Positions 41,139 through 54,330 of a stretch of 64,000 nucleotides of DNA are shown here, one piece after another. The DNA lies in the NCBI RefSeq assembly GCF_001949145.1, contig NW_019091438.1, positions 827,853 to 891,852 on the forward strand. Direction: 5' to 3'. Source of the DNA: Acanthaster planci. Lineage: Eukaryota; Echinodermata; Asteroidea; Valvatida; Acanthasteridae. Every line of letters begins with the position of its first letter. Position 1 is the stretch's first letter. Below the pieces are notes generated by a model, which saw only the letters and a list, made by a program, of their open reading frames with translations, did not search any database and was not told the origin of the DNA. The position numbers and the translations under genes were made by a program.

Positions 41139-41943
41139 CGTTGTTAAGTGAATCGCCATTTTGATTATTGGCGGGGAAGGCGTGCAGTGGGTATAACGAA
41201 ATTAAAGGCGCGACCATAATCCGCCTGTGTCATGTTTGTTGTCTTTAGGGCCGAAAGATTTTAGGATTTTTTACTACTACGCAAATGGCGTGGCATATGT
41301 TAGGCCATGTCTGAGTTCTTATCAACCGATGGTTTTAAAGATATTGTGTGGCAGACAACTTTTTTTTCTGCCTAGTTGACAGATTCTGAAACGAGTATAT
41401 CCGGAATTATTAATTGATGACGCTCGAAAATGACCTCTGTCAATAGGTCTACTGAAACAATTTTCGGATGCCCTTTGGTCAAAAGGCTAAATTTGCCGGG
41501 CAATACATTTTCTGAAATATTTCGGGTAAAAGGAGACAGGATGACAAATTGGCTAAATTCTGTACCAGCGAACCATTATTTATCAACGGAGGAATAGTCT
41601 TTTTTATTGTTTCAGTGACAGGCACTTTTCGCTTCAATTTCAATACATTTTGTTGCTTAGTTTATTCATAGCATTGTACTTATAAAGGATAGCCTCCCTC
41701 AATCCGTGTTCTCTTTATTCACCAGGTTTGGTGATAGTTCATAAATACACAAATTATACAAGAATGGGCAAATATGGTACAGCCAAAATAATGCGGCTGC
41801 ATTTGTTCAGTTCCTTATTAAGCGGGGAAAAAAATCGGTGGCACAAGAATTTTATAGTAGGGCCTACATATTCTTTTAACGAGACATTTTAGGGCACGTG
41901 AATTTTTTTTTACATCTTTGACCTTCAGTTAGTGTTGTATACG

Positions 41944-41980
41944 AGTCCATCACAAGTCCCTGTCAGTCCATCACAAGTCC
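41944..41980. repeat. Short direct repeat AGTCCATCACAAGTCC
   Basis: The 16-mer occurs exactly at 41944-41959 and 41965-41980, and a decayed third piece (CATTACAAGTC) follows. Its core, as reverse complement, reappears at 42153-42163 at the end of the adjacent 12-bp minisatellite. Confidence 0.85.
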
Positions 41981-42065
41981 ATTACAAGTCATAGTCTTAA
42001 GCCATTCACAAGCTATTGAAATGGGACAAGAGCATTCTTTTGTCATTGTGTACCCTGTTACTTAT

Positions 42066-42161
42066 GACTGGCCTTGTGAAGGGGCTTGTGACTGGCCCTG
42101 TGACTGTCCTTGTGACTGGCCTTGTAACTGTCCTTGCGACTGGACTTGCAAAAGGACTTGT
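42066..42161. repeat. 12-bp minisatellite, eight units
   Basis: Eight consecutive 12-bp units follow the pattern GACTGGCCTTGT with point changes and no indels. Because 12 is divisible by 3 and the units lack stops, both strands read through as tetrapeptide repeats. One plus-strand frame is cysteine-rich (units such as CDWP). No start context, splice sites or flanking homology suggest this is a real protein. Confidence 0.95.
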
Positions 42162-43563
42162 GATAGACTCAATACAACACTGCCTTCCGTTTGGCTGAAG
42201 AAACATAGGCCACTGCGTGCATGAATTCAAACTGCGTCTGGCTGGGATGAAGATGCCAAATAACAAAGCACATGGTTTGATTGGTTGATTACTTCTAAAC
42301 TAATTGACCTAGGATTTTAATAAAATCAAACACAGATTCAATATAAGTACACCTCAATCAAATTAGACTAGAACCAAGACGGTCTTGACTAACCTTAATA
42401 TGAAAACTCTAACTGTCGTTGACGAAAGTAGACCGACGCGTTTGGCACTTTTCTTCATTTTCGACCACTTAAAATGGTTTAATTACAGACCCGTAAAACT
42501 AGTCTCTCCTATCCCCAAGTTTTGGTGAAATTCATAGGCACTGTTGTTCCCATTATTATTAGTAGTCCCTCTCATTAAACCGAACCAGAGATTAACCAGA
42601 CATGTTTTGTAAGCATGTTAATAAGCTTGCAAGGGGCTGATGTTCCGACTTGCACACGATCCGGGAGCGTGAAAATAAAAGCGCCAGCGCCGGGGCCTTG
42701 GGCCAGGGGTCCACCCCGGGGCAACTGTTCACACATCGTACCGGTTGCGTTTAGTCTCGTTGTTTGAATCCGCCAGAGCCACACGTGCGCCCCATTGCTC
42801 CGATCCCTGGTGAACATCTCACCAGAGCGTGCCGGGAGTGTATACGAAATTTCCTCGTTCTTCAAACTCCACTTGCGAAAACAAGTGACTTTGTTCAGGA
42901 AACAGCGTCGATATAAACTACGCCGGCCGATAGGTAGGCCCTATTAAATCATTTATCTTTTCCGGTGATATCCGGTAAAAAAAAAAAGTACTTTTTGTGT
43001 TTCTAGTTTTTATCAACGTGGCAGCTGACTATCAATTTTTACTAAGAAGCAAAACTGAGTATTACAAAGTGCATGGTAAAATGTGTTTAGCTATTGAACG
43101 CAATCTTTCTATCCCGTAGTAAGCATGTTTAGAAGCCAGACACTGCGTTTTCTAAACACATCCATAACAATTGTCGGTGGTTAAAAACCTGATTACAAAC
43201 CGCTGGCGAGAAAACGTTTACAAGTTGGGTGTTCTCTAAACAGGGGGTTTTTTTTGACAAAAATTTCGCAATTAAAACTGAAAATGGGAGAGTGCGTCGT
43301 TGTCATCGTCACTTTTTAATTAACTTCATTATCACCGTTGTTCAAATATCATAGCATTAAGAATATTCCATCAAAGTTTGCTTCAGAATCCCAGTTACTT
43401 CATAATCATCGCCATTATGACCTTGAAAACGCAGATCACGTCTTGTATCGCTGCTACCCCCCTCATTTATGACAGATCAACACAGCTGACTTTAATTACA
43501 ATCATCTCAGTCGTTATTCTTTTCCTCGCACCATGTACGGTGTCTTATGTATTCTTACAAATG

Positions 43564-43649
43564 GGTCATTAGGGAGACATTTTGGGGTAAATTTTTCAAC
43601 CTTAGGGAGGCATTGGTCATTAGGGAGACATTTCAGCGTCTCCCTAATG
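43564..43649. repeat. Direct repeat and perfect hairpin
   Basis: GGTCATTAGGGAGACATTT occurs at 43564-43582 and again at 43615-43633. The second copy is followed by its own inverse, so CATTAGGGAGAC at 43618-43629 pairs exactly with GTCTCCCTAATG at 43638-43649 across an 8-base loop. It may be the terminal part of a small transposon. Confidence 0.8.
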
Positions 43650-43831
43650 CTCCAACTACCAGAAGGAGGCCGAATTTTGCTGTCCAAATGTTGGGAGATG
43701 ATAGATTAGGGTCTAAATTGAAAACATTCAAAGTTTGGTTCAGATCAGATTAGGGAATATTTAATTATGGGACAGTAAAGTTTGTGCACGTTCCTATGGG
43801 AATGTCTCCCAAGTGACCTATTTTCGGTAAC

Positions 43832-43910
43832 TTCACCACCACTGCCACCATCGTCGCCTCAACCTCAATCACCACCAATATGGCGACCAGTACCGTCACC
43901 ACCACCATCA
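43832..43910. repeat. CAC/ACC-rich low-complexity tract
   Basis: Degenerate trinucleotide sequence rich in CAC and ACC. The minus-strand reading gives a run of valines and threonines; this is low complexity rather than a gene. Confidence 0.8.
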
Positions 43911-44076
43911 CATTACTCTTCCCCCCTCTCACCACATCGTAGTATGACAAGAAGGATGCAGACGCCCATCACCATCCTCACTATCATCTTCTTTCTGGCT
44001 GTCTTCGCTAAACCTCTAATTTGTTGCCAGGCCAACGGCAGGGGCCAATTTCTGCCCGCATCAGGGGGAATGTTGT

Positions 44077-44220
44077 ATCATGCACATCACGCTCAGGCAT
44101 AAAACAGCAGCAATCCGATATAGACAGCCCTGCGGACTCACTGACACCCAATAGGTCATTGTACTACGTATGTACTGCTGACGGAGCAGTCGCTGTTTTA
44201 TGCCTGCATCCGTGACATGA
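44077..44220. repeat. Inverted repeat with 15-bp perfect arms
   Basis: CAGGCATAAAACAGC at 44094-44108 is the exact reverse complement of 44192-44206. Patchy pairing continues outside the arms (TCATG and TCACG blocks). The 83-bp interior has no coding signal. It probably is a small foldback transposon. Confidence 0.65.
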
Positions 44221-46362
44221 AATATTTCATCAGAAAGCTTGTGTTCCTCATGACAGCTGATAGGACGCTCACTTTGGACGAGGTCCTACTAATAAGTAAG
44301 TGTAAACATCACGAAAATCTTGGTTGTTCATTATTTTAAGAGGAAATAAGAGAGACAAGCAAATTACAAACAGTCGCTACATTATTGACCTAAATTTGCA
44401 TTTAATAACAAGAAAGAATCGACAAAAAAACGTTGATTAAAAGAATGTTTCATTACCTTCACATACCAACTCAACAGTTCAATATTTGATGACTTAATGA
44501 GTCGTTGGTCCCTTTCTCGATATCGCAGTGTGTCAAACAACGTGACTTCAGTAATAGTTTTCGAAGTCTTTGATTTTTAACACGGAAGCAATCTATAACA
44601 TACGGGGCACGAATCAAGAGCAGACTTAAATCTCCAGCTGAGAAGATGGAAGTCAAAATTGTGTGCGCTTCAGTCCACAGTCGGGATTTATTTCGATGCA
44701 TGACTTTCAATTTCTGCTTGGTATAACACATTCAAAATGTGCACACATCAAGGTTGGGGAGTTGAGGATTGGTCATCGCTCTGTACACGAAACAGCCGCC
44801 GACTAACGTAGAAAAACATATATATTGCTAAGGCACCAAAACACCCCAGGCCACACGGAGGTGGCAAATGGTAATGCTATCTCATGGTCCCTTGTTGCAC
44901 CCTGCATCTCCACAAACATTGCTCCTCCTTCTCCATATCATCTTCGGGCTGCAAATGCATCTTTTACCGTTTTAGAGAAGAGAGGAAGTCTCGGTTGGTC
45001 CAGGCAAAATATTTTGTCAGGCCAGGCGGTCCATCAATATCGGAGGAAGTTCTCAGAGATTTATGTTGATATTCTGTCCGAGCGACGATGAAGCTGATGT
45101 TTTGGCAAGCTTGCGGACTGGGAGTGGACCTCAGCTTTCCGGCGCTTTTCGGCTCTGGAAGGAAGAATGCGCACTGCAAGCACTGCTAACAGCACTACTT
45201 ACTTGGTATCTTAGATTGTCCTATTAAAAGGGCAGAGTAGTAATTAACTGGGCTTAGCGTGAAACATGTTCATGCTGACTATAAGCAGCTATTTAGAGCA
45301 GGTGGACAGGTAATTTGATGGAACGGAGCGCGACAAATCTGCTCAAGTGTTGGAGGTCAACCCTCAGGGCTGTTCAGCGCCCAGGTTATGCTGACGGCAA
45401 AAATGTGCAAACAGGGTTAACATGGCGCCTAAAAAGGCGGAACGGAACTCGTCCTCATGAAAGAGTGCTCTGCCGTTTTTACAGGACAACAGCATGTTGT
45501 CTGTCTTGTTAGGACTCAAGACGAGAAACCGTGTGGTCAAGAGCAACCGGCCACTTCATTTAGCGCCGGCCTGTGGAAAAACTGTTCGGGTAGCAAAGTT
45601 CTGTCTAATCTTTTACCTTCTAAGAATTTAATTATTTTCTGAGAAAAGTCTGCTTTCATTGAAGTAGGATGACTCATAGAGTCATTTTCACTGATATAAT
45701 CAACCCCCATGGTTTGTATCCTACACTTCCACATCTGTATTTCACATTCAATGCAGTGTGCGACAGAAGGAAACTTATAATTTGTGCATTTTTATCAATC
45801 AAAACAAAACAGAAATAAAGACCTTTGTAACTGTTTGTTTGACAGAGTCGCAGGAACTTTTGCCAGGGAGCATGGATTTGTGAATGGGGAACAGTTTTGA
45901 ACTCCATTAATTTCGAATACCAAAAGTTGTCCCTTTTTGCGCGAGATCGAGGCCATGAGATCAGCTAAAACAACAAACTAGTGTTCAATTAACTGAAATG
46001 TTTGTCAACTACAGGCGCGTCCAAAACTTAATGATGTTCAAAGGTCATTTATCACATGTGGTGCAAGAGGCAGAAACCAAATTCGTATAGCCTCAACACA
46101 AGATTTGGACTTAGCCTCACGCCAAGCGCTAGCGAAGTAAGGCTATGCTGGATAAGACACATGCCTATGGGAGCCGCCAGCCAGCGGCTTCATGCAGTTT
46201 CCGCTGAAACATATTATCTCCACCCGCTGCAGGTAATTCGGACGGACAGTGCAGGGATGAGTTTGGTCACGTGAGAAATCGCACTGAGTAATTTTAGAAG
46301 AGCTCTTATGGCAGCTGACAGAGTAGCGGTTGCGATGATACCACGAAAATGGGTTTCTCTTT

Positions 46363-46531
46363 GAGCCCCGAGCTGGACCAAGAGAGGGCGCAATTTTCCT
46401 AGCAGCAGGGGCTCCTTTGGTTTGAACTGCACATAAACGACTATTAAATGCACGCGTTACGGTTGCGTGGCTGTACCAGCAAAATGAACACTCCCGACCA
46501 ACAACCGATAAGGGGGTGCTTCTACTCAAGG
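46363..46531. repeat. Dispersed repeat pair, copy A
   Basis: Closely matches 62369-62566 in the same orientation. Shared blocks include GAGCTGGACCAA, GCAATTTTCCT, GGCTCCTTT, ATGCAC.CGTTACGG, TACCAGCAAAATGAA and TTCTACTCAAGG. The pattern fits an interspersed repeat. No coding capacity is evident. Confidence 0.85.
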
Positions 46532-48358
46532 AAGATTGCCCTGTTGTTCAAATTGCGCGCCTCGAGGCTTCCAAAACATCGAAACACAATGACGATGCGC
46601 CGAACAAGTGTCAGGGATACACTGAGACGAAGTTCCTCTTGTTTAGCAGATCGGCGACGCAAGAAGTCCCAGCAACGTTCAAGGGGAATAGATATGATCC
46701 TGCATTAATTGTGGTAAAAATGCTAAAGCTGAAGTGTAGCATCCAGCCTTCGACAACAGTGTCCGGGCAGGCAGGTTGAAGGGTACCTGAAGCATCATAA
46801 TGTCCTTGCCAATCGTACAGATGATCTCAAGTGTCCCAAAATAAAGCCTCAGCACTATCTTCCCGCGCTTTGTCGAAACCAGACAAATAGAGCATCCTAC
46901 AAAAACAAGTGCTCTGCCACAACGACGATATTCAGACCACGTCGACCATATGCATAGGGACCATAGCATATCCGCGCAGGTTTTAAGCATTCAGACGGTG
47001 CGAACTCTCCACGGGCATGGCAATTTCATGAATTTGATCGGGACGAATGCCAAAAAAATATCCTCCCGACTTTCGGGAATCGCGCTCAGGCCAGTGCAGG
47101 CCCTTAAGTAACTGCAAGGGAGATGATAATGACGGTTAGTGGTATTCCGGACCCGTACTGGGAGCCGGGCATGGCTGCACGGGGGGAAGGTTATACGCAT
47201 GGGGACAGGAGAGCGGAGAGCCGAGGTGGCAAGCGGGTGTGAAACGCAGCGGAGCGGGCTTAGTCTAGTCGCCGAGGCGCTTGTCAAAAGGTGATGTATG
47301 CCGCAGCTTTAGGGGCCACAACTGCCTGCGTATTAGACATCCCCAATTATACAAAGAATTATTTAAGATTCAGGACCTGAACAATGTCATTAAAATAGTT
47401 CCACAATTAGCTGGTACAAGGAATTTAGGGAATTGGGGTGAATAGAGTTAGGCCCCCACCTCAATGCGTCACACAGACCCTAAGAGGTATGGCCACCCTA
47501 CCCAACCCTGATATCAGAATTTGCATTTCGGTCAACAAAAATAAGGGTGTATTCACAACCAATGACGCAAATTCATTTATGCAGGAATGTTTTATTTACA
47601 GCAAGTGAGTAGAATTAAAACAGAAAGACAGGTCAGTGATTCAACTGTCTGTTCAATTTTACAGTGTGAAAGGCCCTTGCTTACACAACACATATAGCCC
47701 GTGCAGTGGATTTTATAATTTTGTTTTCTTCTCGACTGCCCCGCAGTCTGTGATCCCCCCTCCCAAAAAAAAAAATATGTAAGATGACTAGTTCTGTAAG
47801 TGCTACCCGGCCCTCATTTCTAGTGACACCTATCGGCCATGCGTGTGTTAATCTTACACGCGATGCCCGCCAGGACTCGCGCGGTGCACGGGAAGATCGA
47901 GCAATGCACACACCACGTCGGCTGCGTACAATATACATGTACTTCACGACACAACCCTGCACGGAGACACAAGAGGTTAGGCAGGGCACGTTTCTGTTTT
48001 ATGGCACGATACGGAGCGCAAACGCCGGGGCTTCGTCCCGTGGGGTTCAGAATTCAATTTCGATCGAATTGAAGAGGCATATCAACGAGAGACACCTGAC
48101 TGCGAAAAACTCCAAACATCCAAAAAGAAACGACTTTATAAAAAATTCATGCATAATTAAAAATCGACCACACACACAGATCGTTTAGAGGCACTTAATA
48201 AAATTCAAAGTACTGAAAAGTGTTGGGATGAAAAGAAATCCTTCCTTTTTATCTGTTCAAAAAGTAGGCACTTTTGGATTAGAAAGATCCACATAATGTT
48301 TATTCTCAATCTCGCATAGTACCGAAGAACACTACTTGTGTAGGAACTGTACATTATC

Positions 48359-48600
48359 ATGGGCGTTACCAGGATTTTTTCTTTCGTTAGAGAATTTTCG
48401 AAAGGAGGGGGGGCAAAGCACTCAGCAGCTACGAAATGGTGAAATGTTGGCAGTTAGAAGGGCCACTTTCGTGGGTTTATATTAACAAATTGGAGGTTTC
48501 CATCCCCTTTCATTTTTTTACATTTCTTTAGCTTATTTTCCTGTTTTGTTTTTAATTTTTTCTGAGGAGCGACCAGCTCCCCCCCCCTGATGCATATGTA
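48359..48600. repeat. Possible relative of the G-tract transposon at 8975
   Basis: GGGCGTTACCAGGATTTTTTC at about 48361, a G run at 48406-48412 and a C run before CTGATGC at 48584-48597 recall the GGCGTRGCYA.G ends and G tracts of the inserted element at 8975-9106. I did not find a target duplication, so the call is weak. Confidence 0.3.
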
Positions 48601-49617
48601 CAAATACATCACATACACAGCTAGGGGTCCATATAGTTCCTGGTGTTTGCCCTTTGCCGTGAATTGGTGCATGTGGTACACACATTTTCGAAACAACTGT
48701 ATACGTCACGGATGTCAATAGCCAGCTTCCGTACACTGAAGGAAAATAAGGATTACTTTTATGGAGACATGTTGACACGTCATCAACTAGAGTTCGTTGT
48801 GTCAAAGTTTACTATGTGACATCTCATTTCTTCAAATTGAAAAGTGCACGTTTAAACTTTTGAGAATTTCCCGCACCTTTCCCGACAAATGAGGATACTG
48901 ATGTTGTTGTGAGGATAATGCTCGTGTTAGGAATTTACTGTTCAAATTGGGAACTGCAAATATGCTCATTTAAACTATTTGTGATGAATTTGTCATCTGT
49001 CGTGAATTGGAAACAACAAAGGATGACCAAAGTGAACAGGATTTAGGCCTACGATAGAAACATTTTTAACCTTTTGCAAATTGTGGAACAGAAACAGTCA
49101 TCGAGAACATAACATTGAGCATTCTGCCTTAGATGACATCACTTTTTTCTCATGAATATGCACATTGGAAATTGGCACAAGGCCTGCTGGAAATCAGCAT
49201 GGACATTTGAACGGGACAAGGGAATAGTTACTGGAACTGATTAGAAAATAACTGCATAGAAGGAATCTTTATTAACCTTGGCTACAATGTCTAAAAGTAA
49301 ATTGATTTATGCCAGACTTTATCTCAGTCTGACACTTTTGGATGCGCCCTCTATTTTCATAACTTGGTCAACTCCAGCTGTTGTCACAGATAGCATTTGA
49401 ATGCATGACTTAGAATAAGGCCAACAGACTGATGTCGTTGCGCACGCTGATACACTGAAATGCAATGCCCTCTGGCAAAGGTTAACTTCCGGACACGTAC
49501 TTACAGGCATCAAGGGGTTAAAAAAATGAGTCGCTTTTTCCTTTAAGTGAAACTTACTATTACCCACAGAGTGTGACGAGTACACGTGTACTTCCATACG
49601 ACCTTCCATTCCTTAAA

Positions 49618-49678
49618 GTTTCCTCAACCGATTGTAATTATGAATTGTAAATGTTTCCTCAACCGATTGTAAATATGA
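49618..49678. repeat. 35-bp tandem duplication
   Basis: GTTTCCTCAACCGATTGTAA starts at 49618 and again at 49653, giving a 35-bp period, with TATGAAT in both units. Local duplication without a gene. Confidence 0.85.
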
Positions 49679-52600
49679 ATCATTGAATAACTGTTTAAAC
49701 TGTTTGCAAGTAACTTTGTCTGCTCAATAGGACCATAAAAAGACCTTTTCTGCGACTAAGGAACTGTTTTGACATTGAAAAAATGAATGGGCAGCGTCGT
49801 AATTTGTTTTTGTTTCCTCAGGTGAACAACACAGAGTGGTTTTCTGAAAGGAAAGGAAACCTAGAACACATCAAGCATTCGAATTGTGAAGGTTTGCATT
49901 TTGTGGTACGAACGAATACCAAAAAGTCTCTTTTGGTCATTGGATGATATACATTAAGAGACGTTCCTATGTACGCCGAACAGCGTGCACGCAGCACCAT
50001 CTAACAGTCGCACTGTATCGGGTACATGTAAAGAGCCCATATCACAAGACACTGAAAGAAACCAAGAAAAAAATCTCATAATTTCGAGAGGCTTCGCCCG
50101 AATGTTTTTGGCTGTTACGGATGGAGATAACACGTGCGCCAAAACGCGAACCACTGGCAAGCAGCCGAATCCAGGCCCCACAGGCCGGTGAGTTAATGCA
50201 AGCCACAGCCAAATAAGACACTTTGGACGATGTCCTAAAAGTTGAAGTTCTGAATTTAGGTTCCCGCCATCTGCAACATATCTAAATAAGTGTAGCAGAG
50301 AGAAACGACTGACATTAAATAAGTCCATACGAGCTAAAAGTTACTCGAGGTCTCAATTCACAAGTAAGGCATGAACTTAACTGCGTTAATGCGCCATTTC
50401 ACCAACTGTGACTAACATGTTCCCGATCAACCCTGCACCGCGTCCACACATTCGCAAAGGACATACGACCCCACCGGCCACGTGCCAGCAATCTTCACCC
50501 GCGGGTTAACCAAATAGCCCCAAAGTAGCCCCCCTTTCTGTGTCGATCTCTCCCCCTGTGAGGAAGCGTGCGGCCTGGCGTCCCTCGGGACAGCTCAAGA
50601 ACAAAGAGGAGGCGTGAGGGCATCATGGGATCACAAATAAACCAAAACAAACTTGTGATGGATGTAAAGAAAAAATTAAAGCTTCAAATTTGTAAGCAAG
50701 GAGAGGAGGTGTTATGGAAACAGCGAAGTCAACAATGCCGACGTGTTGCCAACAAGGGGACCCGAAGTTGCTTAAGAGGGTGCCTCCCGTGTGATGTAAG
50801 CCGCCCCATGTCGGCCGGACTCAAAATGACCGGTCAACGGTTGACTTGTCTACGGAAGAGAGCCCGGGCAAATGAGCCGTGGTGCGGGGCCGGTCGGCCC
50901 GCCGTGCCCGCCCGGCTGCCGTGGTGGTGGCTCCGTCATCGCAGCTGCAATCGCGGATGCCGGGCTCTGCTATTGCGTACACCGCCCAGTGCACCCGTGT
51001 CTGCCCCGCGCACGATCAATATCGCACTACACGCACATCGTTTGATTTAGGTCTGTTTTTTGTCTCTCCATCTTCCAATCTCTCTGTCCCTTTCAGCGGT
51101 GCCGACTTTGGGCTTTTACAAGACAGTTTCAGACTAATTTTCCTGTCGGTCATTTGTTGATGATTTCATACGCTCGGCTGGAGCTCCTAATTATCCGGAA
51201 AGAATTTGTGAAAAATCGTAAAGTCTGCGGTTTGTGTATGGGATATTTTTCTTGTGGTCAGATAGGGACGTGGCGGAAATCAGTCGTCTGGCTGGAGTCA
51301 ATGCGTTGACTACACGTTCCCTCCTTAGAAAAGTCAAGGTTAAGTCTTTTATATTTTGGCGTATTGTACGCGGTGACCGGTCTCATATCAATCGATGTTT
51401 ATTGTATGATACGAGGGCCTCAAAAGCCGGGTTGCCATCTTTCAAATTAAAGCTGCCGCAGGAAGTTGGCATTGTTTAATTCGGCCTCAAGATGGCGCCA
51501 AACACACTGCCTATGGCATTTTACCATTGTTCTTCATCTGCAAAGTTGCACAAAATTAACTGCTAAGAAGGCGTCACTGCTGACTATAAAAGAAATAAGT
51601 ACAGATATATCATCTTTCACATTCTGCTCAGTTTTAATCAAGTGGCCCTTTGCAAATCTTCACGCAGAGAATGATGTTCTTCCCCGCAAAATCATTCCAC
51701 ATGGCCATCAACCTGTATGTGAATGAAGGGCAGTTTAATCGTGTTGGCTGAACAGACGGTAAATCGAGCTGCTCTATATTTATCGAAAGGGAAATTGGTT
51801 AATAGGACACTTCAATGCACACAGATAGAGGAAACAGCTCAAGGGGCAGGCAATGTCAGACCGGTCCTCATATTGTGACTGAAAACCTGCCAGATTTTCC
51901 TCCTACTACTGAGTCCGTTTTTGAGCAAACGTCCCAGTTATCCTTTTGCCAGGAATTTAATGCTCACCACAGTATTGCAGTATCCATTTGAATATTAAAT
52001 GTTGGAATACGTAGGCGTGTGACATGCACAAATAGCAGCAAGAAGTGAACTCTTGACTTGTACATGTACAGAATAATTTTTGCTGATGAACGACACTCTC
52101 GAGAAAAAATCCACTCAAAGCAAACCATTCCACACGGAAGATCATTACCTTCTTCGTAGCGGTAAATGCTTAAAGTATGCGTCGGGGATCGATTGCATCA
52201 AGCACGCTAAAATGTGTATCGTCTTCTGATGGCACTTTCTACCACTTATTGCATTGTCTATTCAGACGGCGGCAAATGAACGAAGAACGAAGCACCAAAA
52301 ACAAAATCACTTTTCTATAGAACCAGAGGTCTTGCACCTGTCTCATCATGGTAATACGGCAACATGAAACACTATAGTGTTCCCCACAGCTGCCATAAGG
52401 ATGCGTTTATAGACAAAAACACAGTTCGGCTGAACACCTTGTAGTCTGACCAGTGTGCGCAACTACTTCCGGTTAGGGCTCTTAATACGGGAAACGATCG
52501 TTCACGCTGCATTTGTGCCACGGGGAGGGTGGGACCAAATTGCAGTAAGGGCATTCAACTCGGCACACAGATAACCGATACTATCGACCGCACCGTCTTG

Positions 52601-53984
52601 CCCCTTTTCCCTTATATCATTTTTGCCAGTGTCGTGGAGTCGGCGATATTCTCTCACTTTTTCGTCTGGTTAGTTTATTTGTGGCATCAACATCTGACAG
52701 CACAGGTGAGCTAACAAAGCAAGCCGGGTGAGGGATACAAAACGTACAGCTAGGCTGACGGAAGACTAGATGAGAGAGACACAATAAACACTAATGATGT
52801 GCATGTTTCGGGTAGTACAGAATTCACATACGCAGAAGCTAAACATGGCTACCTAGTTACTTGTAAAAGTAATTTCTTACACAAGTACAAAGAGAAACAA
52901 ACATACATACACCCGACAGACAAACAAAAAGAAAACAAAAGTCAACGTTTAACTACATCCGAATGGCCAGTTCTGCCCCATTCAAATCGTTAATCAAGTC
53001 GGACAACTTTTGTACAAACTTTGCAGTTTGCTTCACCATAGCATTCAATGTAGCCTAGTTTACATGCGAACATTGCCTAGCGCTGTTTTCGGGGAGTCAC
53101 GCTTGAGGTTTTCGGCTCGTGCGAGTTATTAAACCTGTTTGCCATCCTCTCGTGTGAAAAATCGAATCGAGTGTGCATTCATTACCGAACTAAATACATG
53201 TTTCGTTTCGTCAAAAGACTTGTTTCTGTGTTGTAAGTACGTGTTTTCTTCCCTTTTTGTGCCAAAAAGTCAATTTCGTTTCGAGGGCTCCGGGCGTTAT
53301 TTACTCATTTTCCCGCGACACTAGACTCATTTTCATGTTTGTCAACGTGTACTTGCCTTCTGCGGCTTCTCACGAAGGATTGCCAATTCTTTACCAGAGG
53401 GGGCAGTCAAACTATTTCAGTAAAATTTCTCAGGAGCGAAACGGTGAAAACAAAAGTCGAAGAAAGAAAAACCTCAGTTAACATGGAAAAAACTGTTGAC
53501 AAAACAAAATAAGAAATTGTGCACAGTCAATGGAAAACAAACAACAAATCCTGCATGATTATGGTTTTGAAAATCCCTTTCGGAAAAGTCGTTGTCTCCA
53601 GCTGGAAAGAAAGGAGTGTAGCTTTCGAGTTTCTGGGATTCGGATTCAGTAGGTTCGTGTCGATACTTGAGATTCACCCTTCGCGCGAGGGAGCTGACTA
53701 AATACTGCGCGCTGCCTGTTTAACAAACCCACCGCCGGGCGAGGAGTGTATGAAAAGCGGGCAGCGCTGGCTCGGTGCTGTGGACTCGACTCGTGCATCG
53801 TACAAGGGCCACGCTGGGATAAGCTGGCCGGCGATGCCCTGGTTTGAAGGGTAGCTAGAGTGGACTTTTAAAAATACAGACCTTCAAAATGTACCTATGT
53901 GCCTCACTTAACCTTACCTTATTTTGAATTTACTCGTCACTAATTAAAAGGGTGTTTTACTGCTTTAGAGGTTTTTATCCCTAT

Positions 53985-54330
53985 GAATGTTTTTACATTC
54001 ATGAGCAAAATTGTGTTTTTTCCAAGGACGGAAGCCTAAAGTTACATTGGTATGTGGAAGGTCATGAAACTCCTGTATTTTTAAGGCTTTGCTGGCGTTA
54101 GTTTTCTCTTCTTCGTTGATTCATTGCTTTGTACGTACGTGGCAATAAACTAGTAATCTTTCCTCTCTCCGACATTTTTCAGTGATTAAATTCATAGGTT
54201 CACGATTAAAACAGAATAACGTATGTACTTGACCATGTTTTCCCGGGATGACATCACAGCAATAGCGCTCTTGGTAGTCTGGGAAAGCATGGATTAAAAA
54301 GTACATATTTCAATGCATTTAATCCAATAG
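53985..54330. repeat. Dispersed repeat, copy B
   Basis: Same orientation partner of the repeat at 36400-36745. It carries ATGACATCAC, AGCGCTCT and TTTCAATGCATTTAA in the same order and spacing. Divergence and small indels are visible throughout. Confidence 0.6.

Noticed and set aside
42021-42224. Cysteine-rich 67-codon frame
   Set aside because: The cysteines come from the 12-bp minisatellite, which is open in several frames; no signal peptide, splice or homology support.
50568-51160. 160- and 93-codon overlapping frames
   Set aside because: GC-rich patch with two overlapping frames and no domain; likely compositional.
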